Position numbers and translations under genes: made by a program. Of a DNA stretch of 64,000 nt, positions 23,325 through 35,200 are shown piece by piece. Source of the DNA: Anthonomus grandis grandis (taxonomy: Eukaryota; Arthropoda; Insecta; Coleoptera; Curculionidae); assembly GCF_022605725.1 (NCBI RefSeq), contig NC_065548.1:17641644-17705643 (forward strand), given 5' to 3'. The stretch's first letter is position 1. Every line of letters begins with the position of its first letter. A model generated the notes under the pieces. It saw only the letters and a program-made list of their open reading frames with translations. It was not told the origin of the DNA and searched no databases.

Positions 23325-25569
23325 AGGGTGGCCAAATAAGCGAGGTAAGCGGCTGTATCTCAGGACCTGTACATCTGGCAACAATGGAATTTTTTTTATT
23401 ATTATAAAAGTGGCCATGAGAAAATTCTGGAAATTATCTTTAAGTTCCGTATTTTACCGCAAGAGGGCGCACCTAAAAATTAAATAAGAAAAACCTCTTT
23501 TTGTCCGAAAACTTAAATATTAACTTATAATTTTAATATTATTTTTAGTAAGCCTAGATAATTTGCTACCATTTTGGTTTATGAATTGTTGACGTACGAA
23601 CGAAAGTAGGGGTGGGGGAAGCTATTGAAAGTGAAATCATTAAGATCGCTGTAAATTCTAAACCACTCATTTCATTTTAGCAATTCAAAAGTTATTTGCT
23701 AGATAAATGTAGCTGCTTTAAAAGTCTGATATCATCACTACTTTATAGTTTCTAATAAAAGCGCCAGAGGGCGCAATTTGTGATATTTCCAGTTTTTTGA
23801 TTTTGCTCTAAAAATTCAAATTGAATGGTATATTTTTGACATCTTATTTAAAAAGTAATTAAAATTTGCAAAAGTACTGTGAAAACCGCACGATGATATC
23901 TTTGCTCGTTTTAAAGTTATAACGAATTAAAGTTTTTTACGCACCAAGCCTAAACTTACGTACCGCCATCTAGTGTCACGTCTAAAAATCTCTAATTAGT
24001 ATTACCACAACTAGGATACCATGATGTTGTCATAATTAATAAATTATTAAAATAATAATTGATTGATAAATTATAAATTAATAATACCTGATGTATCACA
24101 GAATTTTTATGTGACTTTCCTAAGGCGAATAATTTTATTAATGAATTTCTTTTTAAACTTAAATTATGGTCCTGAAAAGGACCGATTTTAAACCCAAACA
24201 TATTTGGTATTTAATACCTCGATAGGTGTTCAAACTGCTTTCCATCACATTCCAAACAAGCTTCCAATCTTCTTTGGATGGATAAAACTGCTGTTTCGAT
24301 TTCAGCAGCTGATATTTCATTTATTGCAACGCGGATTCTGTTTTACATATCCTGTCTTGTTGTAGGTGGAGTTTAGTACACAATAGCTTTTAAACGACCC
24401 CATAAGTAAAAGTCTAGGCATGTTAAATTGGGTGACCTGGCCGGCCAAGGATATAGACTCCCCCTTCCGATCCAGCGCCCTTGAAAGTAATTATTTATAT
24501 GATGCCGCACCAAACGGGAAAAATGTGCTGGGCACCCGTCCAATTGGAAATACATGGTCCGTCTTACTTCCAATATCAAATCTTCCATTAAAATAGGCAA
24601 CGAATTTGTTAAAAAATGCAAAAAAATATTACCGGTTAATGTGCCATCAAAAAAATAAGGACCAATAATTTTCATTCCGATAATGCCACACAACACGTTT
24701 ACACTTCAGCGGCCTTGGTGCTGGACTTCTCGCATAAGATTTTCAACCGACCAATAATGCATATTATGCCTGTTGACTTTTCCATCGCTACAAAAAGTGG
24801 CTTCATCGGTCCACAGAATCTGTGACAAAAAATCCCTGTTTTCGCGAATCATTGCTAGTATCCATTGGCTAAAATCAATTCGGCGCTCAAAATCATGTTC
24901 GTTTAGAGCTTGGTGTAGGATTATATGGGAAGGGTGTAGCCTTAAAATAAAAAGAAATGCCTATATTCGAGAAGAAAATTATAATAAAAAGATGTATTAC
25001 CTATGGTCTTTAAGTATATTTTGAACAGTAGTTCGAGCTATTCCCAAATCTAAAAATAACGCACGAGTTCCAATATGCCTATTAAACTCTACGTAGGCCA
25101 ACACATTAATAATGTTTTCTTCAGTTCTTCCAGTAGAGCGACGCCTTCTAAATTTGGGCCGACTAAAACTCCCAGTACCACGTAGTCGCTGTACCAACCG
25201 TGGAAAAATTCTTCTGCCATAATGGCGGCGATCTGGATATCGAAGGGCATACTGTCTTTTAGCTATTGCTGCATTTTGAAAGCACTCAAAGAAAACCGCA
25301 ATCAAATCCACAGCTTCATTATTTGTCAAAGGCATTTTACAAAAAATCGAGCAAAGAAAATTGAAAACAGATTTAAACTGACCGTCTAATAAATATTTGA
25401 CGTTTCCATACAATCCTTTTTAAAAGTTTCTTTTGTTTTTGCCGCCTACTATACGTTAACTAGACATTTTAAGACCGAGCGCTAGATGGCGGTACATATG
25501 TTTGGACTCGGTGCGTAAAAGACTTTAATTCGCTATAACTTTAAAACAAGCAAAGATATCATCGTGCGG
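23325..25569 (-). mobile_element. DD41D transposon with 88-base internal inverted repeats
   Basis: Inverted repeats at 23886-23973 and 25482-25569 (outer ccgcacgatgatatc, inner accgccatctag) bracket the transposase. A likely outer tip lies further left: cagggtggccaaataagcg at 23325, preceded by TA. No partner for 23325-23885 is found on the right, so the right end has probably been deleted. The left outer segment carries two copies of agagggcgca (23463, 23767). Confidence 0.75.
24211..25335 (-). pseudogene. spliced DD41D transposase, three stops
   Basis: Exon 1 runs 25335 to 25001 from MPLTNNEAVDLIAVFF and carries the N-terminal helix-turn-helix (NRHIGTRALFLDLGIARTTVQNIL). Exon 2 runs 24940 to 24211. 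A 60-base GT-AG intron joins LKDH-R to LHPSHIILHQALNEHDFERR and keeps the frame. Exon 2 shows the first Asp in WTDEATF, HNMHYWSVEN, then IIGPYFFDGTL, the second Asp in FQLDGCPAHF, and the third in NLTCLDFYLWGRLK; spacing is 41. Stops occur at HQGR-stop-SVNV (a Trp position in relatives) and twice after KAIVY. Total about 354 codons, full family length. An alternative is that the 60 bases are an insertion that happens to look like an intron. Confidence 0.85.
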
Positions 25570-25978
25570 CATAACACTAATAAAAATGTAGTGCTAGGCC
25601 TACAAATTGATATTTTATGACTTACATACATTTTCCATAGAACACGATGAAAACCCAATTAAATATAATCCCCACCACCCAAATAGATATGATTAAGAAT
25701 ACATAGGATATACATATGATTCTATGCTCTCCGATCGGTTACGAGCTAAAATATCTGTCTATCACACATACACAAATCTTAATTTCGTAAGAGAATAGTT
25801 AATTCAATATTAAGCAAAGGAACTTTTGATGAGATCTGTGAGGACTTAAGTTTATTACATAAAGTAATGTATTGATTTTTAGTAGGAAAATACTACTGAT
25901 CCAAATGTTTACAAATATTATCTTCTGCATCAAACTCAATATGTCTCACAAAGCCCACAATTATATTATAGCGTATAT
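25570..25978. other. no gene seen
   Basis: Short unassigned spacer between the DD41D element and the solo LTR. Confidence 0.4.
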
Positions 25979-26317
25979 TGTAGCGTTCTTCCGTTTGTTA
26001 GGGGTGAATTAAAACAATGGGAGACAAAGACAATCTTCTATTTTATTTACACACTTACGCTACAAAACACGATCACTCACGACTACTAGAAATATTTATT
26101 TTCACTGTATTTATTTACAACTATTTTTGTCTGATTTAAATCTCGCGCCAATATTTGCTGCACTGATCTGACAACTGACTTCCAGCAGCGACGCGGCTCC
26201 TTATATACTCGGCTGACCATGATTCCGGAGGATTCGTTGACCTTTGAGACGTCGTGCAGTGTGCCACTTGTATCATTCTAGAATAACGGAAAATCAACTG
26301 GTTTGTCGGCGTTTACA
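25979..26317 (-). mobile_element. solo LTR, 339 bases, minus orientation
   Basis: It begins TGTAGCG and ends TTTACA on the + strand, so TG...CA ends hold in both directions. A 4-base duplication ATAT lies at 25975-25978 and 26318-26321, the size used by Ty3/Gypsy integrases. Read on the minus strand it has a TATA box (tatataagg, at about 26207-26199), an initiator-like tcagttgtc about 30 bases downstream, and AATAAA near the 3-prime end. That is the promoter and poly(A) order of an LTR. No internal gag/pol flanks it, so it is a recombination product. Confidence 0.85.
26199..26207 (-). promoter_or_regulatory. TATA box of the solo LTR
   Basis: tatataagg on the minus strand, with GC-richer sequence downstream and an initiator-like tcagt about 30 bases on. 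A ttctagaa palindrome at about 26276-26283, upstream of it, resembles a heat-shock-element half-site pair. Confidence 0.55.
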
Positions 26318-26321
26318 ATAT

Positions 26322-27880
26322 GGTTACAAAATAAATATCACAAAATGATCTAGCAGAATTATAGCTAATATACTGTAGAAGCCTGACGCCTGATAATAAT
26401 CCTGATGAAACCTGATGCAAATTATTGCAAATCTAACGAAATAAGGCTAAATTACTCTGATGATTGAGTTTTTAATTCTTTGAGATATTCAGATCAAGTT
26501 AACAAAGAAATTTCTAATCAGGGAGAATATAATATATTAGGACATATGATAAATATTGGTATGAGAAGTATCATAATTTCTCAATTATACAGACTACTTA
26601 TCCAGGATTGAACAGCCTAGAGTCCTAGAATGATAGCTAATTAATGAAAAAAGAAAATATTATTCAGTTAATAAAATTTGTGATGTATATTTTATTCAAT
26701 CCTCTTAGCTTTCTTTACAGTATGTTCTTTCCATCTTAATTACACCTAAATATTTTATTGAAACAACTTTTTATATTTGGAAAATTACACTTTTGCAGTA
26801 AATTTTGACAACTTCATGGAAGTTTTGAACGATTGATGAGAATCTAAGTTACATAAAATATCGACATCTGATATATTAAGACGTAATAAGTTTTGGCTTA
26901 AAGATATTGTGCAATACTCGACTCTATTGGAAAAATATATATTTTCCCGATAAGGGTATTTAGAAAATTTTGTCGCTGAATCATCATTAATGTAAGCTAC
27001 ATTAACATATATGTATATGAATGTAAGGTAGATTAATGTTACTATAGCAAAATCTACAATCTTAAGTACAATATACATTGAATAAACTAAAAGACACCTT
27101 CACAGCTGAAATTAAACTATAAGATCATAAAAAATTTTAGAAAAGCAGATTTAAATTAGACTCTTGTGGTACATGGTGTACCACATTGAGCATTTGAAAT
27201 CATTAAAAAGACAATTATTAACATTAATCATAAAAAGTTTGAAAAACTGCTAATTACAGAAATAAAATAATAGTTATTAATTTTTTGAAAAACATTTTTT
27301 TGTAAATAAGCTACGATCCTGATAGGAATATAGAAAAAATCCAGATGCTTGAAATTTCACCAGCCTTTGAGTCTTCTACTAACAGTATTTTTGTCAATGA
27401 CAATTGATGGAAATACGTCGATGAAAACTAAGTAACAAGAAGAAATGCATTTACTGATTTAGATTAGATTGATTTAGATAGGTTTGTAAGGTATTTAACT
27501 TAAGTAACGTATTAGTCTTATAAAAAGGAAAGCAAAAATTAAAAAAATATGTTTTGCAGAAAAAAACACATTTATAGCATAGCTGATAAGTTTTACAATT
27601 AATGTTTGTTCTTCACGTATTATTTTAAAAAAAATTAAACATCTTACGATTAATATATTCATGTTATTAAATCTAAATGATTAAGATACATTTCTTATAA
27701 GTGATTCGTTCTTACTAGTAATATTTTCCTTAACAAGTCAGTTATAAACCTTCTAATGTAAAATATAAATATAAAATGGAAATTTAAAACTGAATGTACA
27801 TATTATTACAAAGTTGCTTTAGTTGCCCGGATTATTCTAATCGATTTATATTCGTTTATGTTGTACTAGAAATTAGTATA
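26322..27880. other. no gene seen
   Basis: AT-rich. The longest frame, 26785-27078 on the minus strand, is a 97-residue hydrophobic/AT-biased frame with no recognisable domain; I do not call it a gene. Confidence 0.4.
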
Positions 27881-28505
27881 TACCGTGTGATTCGTCGCCG
27901 AGCGGCACATAGGAAAACGCATGTAAATTTTAAGGGGGTCAATTATTGGCTTCCCTGTACATTTTTTAGAAAAAATTTAAGATAACATTTTGAACAGACC
28001 AATCTGGCAAACCCTTGTGCAAAGCTTCAACAAATTTTAATAAGCGAATATTGAATTATTCAATTAAATGTTATTGCAAAATTAGCAAATTTTCGGTTCA
28101 GGTAAAACCAAACGGGCACCAGTAAAATGAATATTGTCACTGACTTGAGAAAAAGTGTCAATAAATTAGTTGTTCGAAATTATCTCACATGGTATATATT
28201 TTCAGTTCTCATTTCAAATAGATTTTAACGCAAAACATCAACCAAGCAAAAAACCGCATCAAAACTGCCGCCTTTCTCAGAATTTCTTTCCGGTCGCCGC
28301 CATGCCGCATTATAATAGTAAGAATTGCTCATTATAGTAAGAATTCGGTAATGTTATTACTCTCTGGCGCACCAATCAGCATCAAGTACGTCACCTGCTC
28401 CAGTAGCGAAGGTGCGACGTAACGGAGAAAAATTCGGCATTCAATTAAAAGTTTCTCAAGAGTCAAGGGTCATCTCGCGTCTTAGCTGCAAAAAGTAAAT
28501 ATCGA

Positions 28506-28531
28506 TCTCTCTCTCTCTCTCTCTCTCTCTC
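28506..28531 (+). repeat. (CT)n microsatellite
   Basis: About 13 uninterrupted CT units followed by a degenerate gttctttcactctctcg tail, inside the core of the long-TIR element. Confidence 0.95.
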
Positions 28532-28709
28532 GTTCTTTCACTCTCTCGACATAGATTATATCTCTACTCTCAATATAAAATCATAGTTTTTAATTTGGTA
28601 AATCAATTAGTACAGATGAATGTTAATTCATTAGCTATATGTAAGCTAAAAAAGTTGTGTTTGCCTTTGTGCAATTCGAATAGAGTTGTCAAGTGATGAT
28701 TTAAAATTT

Positions 28710-28754
28710 TTCCTCCAATAATGCTTAAAAGACATTTAAGCATTATTGGAGGAA
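28710..28754. repeat. perfect 20-bp inverted repeat, 5-base loop
   Basis: Arm ttcctccaataatgcttaaa (28710-28729), loop agaca, and the exact inverse at 28735-28754. It is too short for a typical pre-miRNA and lies in the core of the long-TIR element, so it is more probably element structure. Confidence 0.9.
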
Positions 28755-29319
28755 GTAGTCAGATTGTTTGCTGGTTTATGCAAATAAATTTGTAGTACAG
28801 AGGAAGTTTGTGGTTTAATTGTTTCAACGCGCTAAACAAAATCAGTGCCTAAAAGACAGAAAACAAAAGGTTTTCTCCCTCCCAAAAAATGATGGGTAAT
28901 AATTCAAATTCCCCCTTCATTAGTGACAGTCGATATTTGAAAACAAGTATGAATTATTCGATCGACGAAAAAATAGCCATAATAAAAATTTAGATAAAAA
29001 AGTAATGTTAACGTGTATTACTTTGAATATATGGTTGTGAGATTGATAAAACGAACAAAAAAATCTTGTATTCGGCCGTACGTCAGATTTGACAAAGCCT
29101 TAACCGAAAATTTGGTAATTTTACAATTACATTTAATTAAATAATTGAAGATTCATTTATTAACATTTTTTGAAACTTTGCACGAGGGTTTGCCAGATTG
29201 GCCTCTTCAAAAAGTTATCTTACATTTTTTCTGTAAAATGTACAGGAAAGCCAATAATTGACCCCCTTAAAATTTACATGGGATTTCCTTTGTTCCGCTC
29301 GGCGACACATCACTCGGTA

Positions 29320-32081
29320 TAGTGGCCTGACACTGTTAAGTGTAAGTTTATAGTTGTGATTTGAGCACGCTAACTATTCAATAAGTGATTCAAATATGAA
29401 TAGTATTGGATGAAGAGAAGTAGTGAATTAAAGTTTAATGCTTATTGTGTTCAAGTGTGCTTATTTATTGAACCCACGGAAATCCGTGGCAATATAAATC
29501 ATGTATTATGCACTCAAAACAAACACTTGAGTGATAGTGATTGTTCAAAGTCCAAGTCCAAATATTCTACACTATTTTTAGCTTTTTTTTTCTTATCTGA
29601 TTTTCAGATATCTGGATACAGTACAATATATTACTAGCCCCTTAACGTCTGCACATAAAATAATGTATTGAGTTCTAAATGTATGTAACTTAATACATAT
29701 TTACACACCATTAAATAAGATCTTTACGATCAATTTCCATCATTAGATTTATTTTTCACCCTCCCTCTTAGCTAATGGAATGGTGTTCGCCGTAAAATAT
29801 TGACAATTTTCAGTAGCGGTAGTAGATATCGTTGGATGCAGTAAACCGTATAAATGCATCATAAATTGCTTCGAGTAACATCGTAAAAATACGTTTTGTA
29901 GTGCGTGTTTTGCAAATAAATAATCAGCTACTTACCAACGTTCTTGAGTATCTAAAAACACAAATTAATCTAAACTATATGCGAATTATCTGGAATGTCT
30001 CTCCTGTTTATCCTAAAATTAGGATCTCATGTTAGGTGCAAGGATTGTTATCATTTCATCTACGTTTAAATAGACCATTCATACGTATCTTATGTAATTA
30101 TTCGTATGCTGTATTCATTACTTAGCTAGAAGGGATTGCATTTAAGTGTTTTGCTTAATTAAATAGTTTTGTTCTATCACACGAATTATAATAATGTAGG
30201 GTTTATCTATACCTACCTTTTTGAGATCAGAATACCCATCATCCATTCGGCTTTCTTTCTTTCTGTGGCTCGTCGAACTTTTTTTTCTTAAATGTACCTC
30301 AGTCTGCAATAGCATCATGATGCCCGCCACACCATTCAGCAATCCAGCCTTCCGACATCATTTAACATTTACTGAGGTATCCATGGAAGCTGTGAGCGCT
30401 GTTTTCATAACCCATATTATACCCAGATAGGTTTCTACTTTACCCAGATTCTGTCTATTGCTGTAATTTGTCTTTGCCTACCACACTACATGGCCACCGT
30501 GCATATGTAATGCTTGGTAGCAGAAGAAAGACCCATGCTACCATGCGCGTTTTACCTGGGCTTCAACGTTTTCGTTAAGCAATTTACATTAACTTTAAAT
30601 ACCCTTTCGGCTTTTGTTATAAATTTAAATTTTATATTATCAAACACACCCTCTTTGTTAAAAAATGCGGCCAGCATTTCGTTGTTTTCTAATCTTTTTC
30701 TTCGGCACAGCCAGTATATAATTATCCTTTATTAGTCTTTTTACACATTGATCTTGAAAAAGAGGATGATCAATTAAAGGTCCATATTTAATGTGTAAGT
30801 CTGGCAGTCGAATGTCTTTCGAGATTATATTACGCTGAAGGTCTAATGGATTTTTTCCCAGAATGATGTGTTTTTCGAGACTTAGGTATAAACCCACTCT
30901 GACTTTATTTTTGATCGTTGCAATTGCATCATTGCTAAAATATTTGCACTTGCTCAGATGTGCTTATGACCCATTTGCTTTTCTTAAACCTTTTTGGCAA
31001 TTTCCTTGTTTTCCTGATGACTTTTGTAGTAGGCTCATTTTAAGATAGCCTTGTTGCGAGGTATCTGATGTATTAAGATGTTTTGGTCAAAATGCCTGTT
31101 ACAAGTGTATAGTAATTGTTTTTTATATGAATTGATTTTCTCTTTCTTATCTTTGCTCTACAGCGAAAGTCTATGGAGTCTAAACCATTCTGCTTTTCAC
31201 TTTCACTTTTCACAACATCAAATCATCAAATATGTGGCCTGCGGTCTTAAAGGCAATAAAAGCATATTAATATACTGATGCTGGAATACGCCATTTAGTA
31301 GCTAAATTGCAATAAATGAATACGAATTTTATTTAAGAACTCAGGTTTTCACCCTTGAAGAACTTTAAGAAATTATTTACCAGTTTCCCTGCAATACTTA
31401 TTACATCGCCGAAGAAAATAGTTTTCAAACTTCGCACTTCAGCGCTGTTTGTTCTGGTTATTTGGCTTTAAATTAAACGAAGAAAGGAACTAATTACTGA
31501 AACGAACCTCCGAGACGTCTCTGTTAAAATAGATTCGGATCCGAGTGCGGTTCACAATTTTATCTCATTTAATCGGTGATCCGATGATTTCAGTTCTCTT
31601 TTAGTTTTGTTCTGATTTTTCCATTAACTTTGAAAAAGATAAATTGGTACAAACGGATGAAATAAAGAGCTTTTTTCATTTTAAATTTCTCGATTGGAAG
31701 ATGTAATTTTGTTTTTTAGGAACGGTAAAATAATCTTTTATCAATAAAAAGAGTTTTTATTACAAGGCTCAGAATACACACAGAAATAACATCGTAACTC
31801 GTAAAAAACTTAAATAAGGAATATATTTTCCAGGCTTATAAATAAATGAAAATTGGTTTTTGAATTTTGCTTTTATAGAAGTCTAATTTCCATTTAAATC
31901 GATAAATTTGATCACCCGATGATGCCAAGCTACAAAGCAACCTGTTTTCAGCCTTTGCTTTTAACTTTGATAAAAATTCATAATTTTTTTCTATTCAAAT
32001 ATGATAATTTTATATACCTTTTTGACCTTTATTTTACATTAGCAAGAAACATATTTTGAATACATATTTGTTTTCTTTCAG
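29320..32081. other. upstream of spondin exons; unassigned coding-like block
   Basis: Contains minus-strand frames at 30142-30342 and 30658-31050 with protein-like composition (SHRKKESRMDDGYSDLKK; KANGS then HLSKCKYFSNDAIATIKNKVRVGLYLSLEKHI across frames) that I cannot assign. A CpG-bearing stretch at 31420-31620 includes two ggatccga/gatccgat phrases and a gagacgtctc palindrome. No upstream spondin exon was recognised. Confidence 0.35.
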
Positions 32082-32293
32082 GTCGAAGCCATGACAAATC
32101 TTTTACTCTATTTCGGTTGGGTAGAAAATCATCTCTAGGTGTAAAATCATTCGCAGAAATGGGTAGAACAGATGTCCTGGAGGAACAGAGCCAAGGTGAA
32201 GGAGGTATTTACGATGAATTTAATGCACCTCCAATTAACTCAGGAGTAGGACGAACAGAAGCTGAGTTTTTTGTGGATGGGAATCATTCAAGG
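32082..32293 (+). CDS. mspo: mspo-like exon A: Spondin_N, N-terminal half
   Basis: Acceptor ttctttcag, donor ggtaagc. Two leftover bases start the exon, then RSHDKSFTLFRLGRK, GVKSFAEMGRTDVLEEQ and GGIYDEFNAPPINSG, matching the Spondin_N pattern SHSxxFxLWxxGxxAxxGxxxFAExG. It ends on a complete codon. The two leading bases demand an upstream coding exon. Confidence 0.92.
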
Positions 32294-35200
32294 GTAAGCA
32301 ATATATTTAGTTAATTAAACTATCATTTAATTTATTTTATATACGTTCAGTAATGTTGCCAAATATCGGTTATTAAACCGGTGGGAGACATTTGAATTTT
32401 CGTCATTTCCGTTTTATGCTAATTAGTAACGCAAATCAATTTAAATATTCAAAGCATTTATTTGGTAAATTCATATTTCCATAAAACATTCCAATCTCGA
32501 TATATTAGTCATTATTAATTTATTTTAGGGCATGTTTATTATTTATTTATAAAATTTGAAAATTAAATAGGAACAGCGATATTTGCATGAAGTTTTTGTG
32601 GGGTTATTGTAAAATATTAAAGAGGTAAAAAAAAATATGTATACTGATTAAATTCAAAAGAAGCCTTTTATAAATCTGTATGTTTATTATTTCCTTATAT
32701 CACAATTAAAAAATCTATATGTTATTTTAACTTTCAATATCCCAGATTATTATAAACAACATGACAAGACATTGTTATGTTGTTTATAATAATAATGTTG
32801 ACAACATTGTAAAACAAAGAATACTTATTACTACTCTTAACCTTTGCTGCATTATATGAATAAAGAATTCAAAAATTTTCTTTTGACATTTTTTTCTAAT
32901 TCTTTAAGGTTAGTCATACAATTTTTAAAGTGGCTTATTATATTAGAAGTCCTAAGGTTGGAACCTTTGGTGTGACTCTCAAGTTACAAAACAGTTTTAC
33001 TACTTATCAAAACTCACTACTCTCGAAACTCATTTTCAAACTAATTTAATTTAGATGATAAACCACTTAATAATCAATCACTTTGATAAAAATCAATATT
33101 TTGTTGAAAAGTCAAAAAACATACTGTCCTAGGTTACAGAAAGAAAAAAGCTAGGATAAGCTACCAAACAACTAATGAAAAGAAGGAGAGCTATGAGAAG
33201 CGATGAGATGACAGTTAAAAGAAATAAATATACTAATATCAAAATCCATTAGACAAGACATCAGATCACATAATCAGAAACAAATCCAACGTACAATAGA
33301 AAATAACAAAAAATTAAAAGTACTATGCATAAGTTACATTTGTTGTAGACAGGAGAGTCAAAAGGAAACAAACAATTCAATCTCAAATATAGAGCCAGAG
33401 ACAACAACATTTATAAAGAAAATATTTAACTAGGGGTCCGTTACCGGTTTCGGAAATCACCATTGATGAAATAAAGCTAGCACTAAGACAAACAAATAAC
33501 AACAAAGCTTCTGGTGAAGATAATTTTAATAACTGTCTTTAATATATGCCTCTTTGACCACACCATACCAGAAAAGGGGTATATTGCCACTGTAATATTG
33601 TTTTATAAAAAAGGGATATGGCTGAACTAGAGAATTATAGGCAGATAAACTTGCTAAGCCATCTTTATAAACTATTCACGAAAATTATAACTTCAAGGCT
33701 TGAAAATATATCAGATGTCTGCCAATAATTTACTATGGTTTCGGGGCAACTAACCATTTGCAGAGTATCAAAACTCTAATAGAAAAAACTGTTGAATACA
33801 ACAGACTACTTGTTCTTGCCTTTGTAGATATTCAAAAAGCCTTTGATATGATCGAAAGGGATGCAGTCGTAAACTCATTACGAAAGTGTCGTGTAGACTA
33901 CCGATATAATAACCTAATACATGGTATATATAATGTTTTGGGATCGTAAAGCACCGTTCTTTTCAAGTTAAAAAGAAAATGCCAAACTTTTTTTTTTATC
34001 AATTTTTATTTATTTCAAAGTTCACACGCCCGCACCCATGTATGTTATTTGAAAATAATACCAAAAAAAAATATTAGTGAATAAGTAATGATTTTATTAA
34101 AAAAAAAGATCTATTGATAGAATGTTCAAAATTCTTACCTCCTTGTTGAGTGCAGTCTTGTGCCTGTAAGCCAACAGATAACATAGTCATCAGTATTTGG
34201 TCCCTGTTTTGTCGTATTTGCTCCAATAAATATTCCCTTGTGTTTAAAACTTGTGGATAGACTAAATCTTTCATGTGCTCCTTGTACAAATAAAAATCAA
34301 GGGGATTGCGATCAGATGATTTTGGTGGCCAAGTAACAGGACCTCCTCAACCAATCCATCTTAGATAATTAACGGTAACTCAATTTCGGACAGCAACTCC
34401 GAAATGCGGTGGAGCCCCATCCATTTGGAACCGCATGTATAAGCAAATATTTACTGGCACATTTACTCCCAAAAATTCTTGCAGTTCATCCCTAAGAAAT
34501 TAAAGGTAACTGTTTGCATTCAACCTTTCGGGAAGCACAACAGGACCAATCAACAAGTCATCGATTAGGGCAGCCCAAACTTTGACAGAAAATTCATGTT
34601 GAAAATTACATGGACGTACAGCTTTTGGATTTTCTGTTTCTCTGCTATACAGGTTTCTCAGGCTTGTAATACCACGCCTTGTCAATGCAGCTTCATCTGT
34701 CTAGAGGACTGTTCTATAGAAATGAATATTCAGATGGGACTATCATAATATCCAGGTGGAACAAGCTAGACGAGCATAGTGATCTGCCTCAAGCAAACCT
34801 TGTATCTTACAATAATAATATATTACGATGAAGGATGTAAGCCTTTACGTTTTAAAATTCGCCAACAATCATTCGCGGTACCCCGACTTGTCTACAGATC
34901 CAACGTGCACTGATCTACAGATGAATTAGATCCCTTACAATCATATCGAGTACTTGTTGATCCAAGTCTGCTGACAAGTTCACTCCCCAATCGAAAAGAT
35001 AATGACGCAGATCGCATTCCCAAAACTATCTATGTACACCTAGTTTTATAAATGTTCTGTAATGAGGTATGCGTCTATTTGCAAATCGATGTCGAAATTC
35101 AATAACTGCTTGACGAGCACTGCCATTACAGTATACACAAAATGTATGTCTGCATACTCCTGAGAAGAAAATCAGCAGGACATTTTGATAAAGAAAACGT

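Larger units (their letters stand above)
27883..29317. mobile_element. non-autonomous element with ~215-base inverted repeats
   Basis: The left arm starts ccgtgtgattcgtcgccg at 27883. The right arm ends at 29317 with the inverse of ccgagtgatgtgtcgccg. TA flanks both (27881-27882 and 29318-29319). The arms match over about 215 bases (to about 28100 and from about 29105), sharing phrases such as ttaagggggtcaattattgg. The 1-kb core has no transposase motif in any frame. It contains a (CT)n run and a perfect 20-bp hairpin. TA target and long arms fit a Tc1/mariner-superfamily passenger; the autonomous partner is not in the window. Confidence 0.85.

Noticed and set aside
26785..27078. 97-residue minus-strand small membrane protein
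   Set aside because: Hydrophobicity is what AT-rich random sequence gives; no start context, homology words or splice sites.
28710..28754. microRNA precursor
   Set aside because: A stem of 20 bp is too short for a typical pre-miRNA and the sequence sits in a transposon core.
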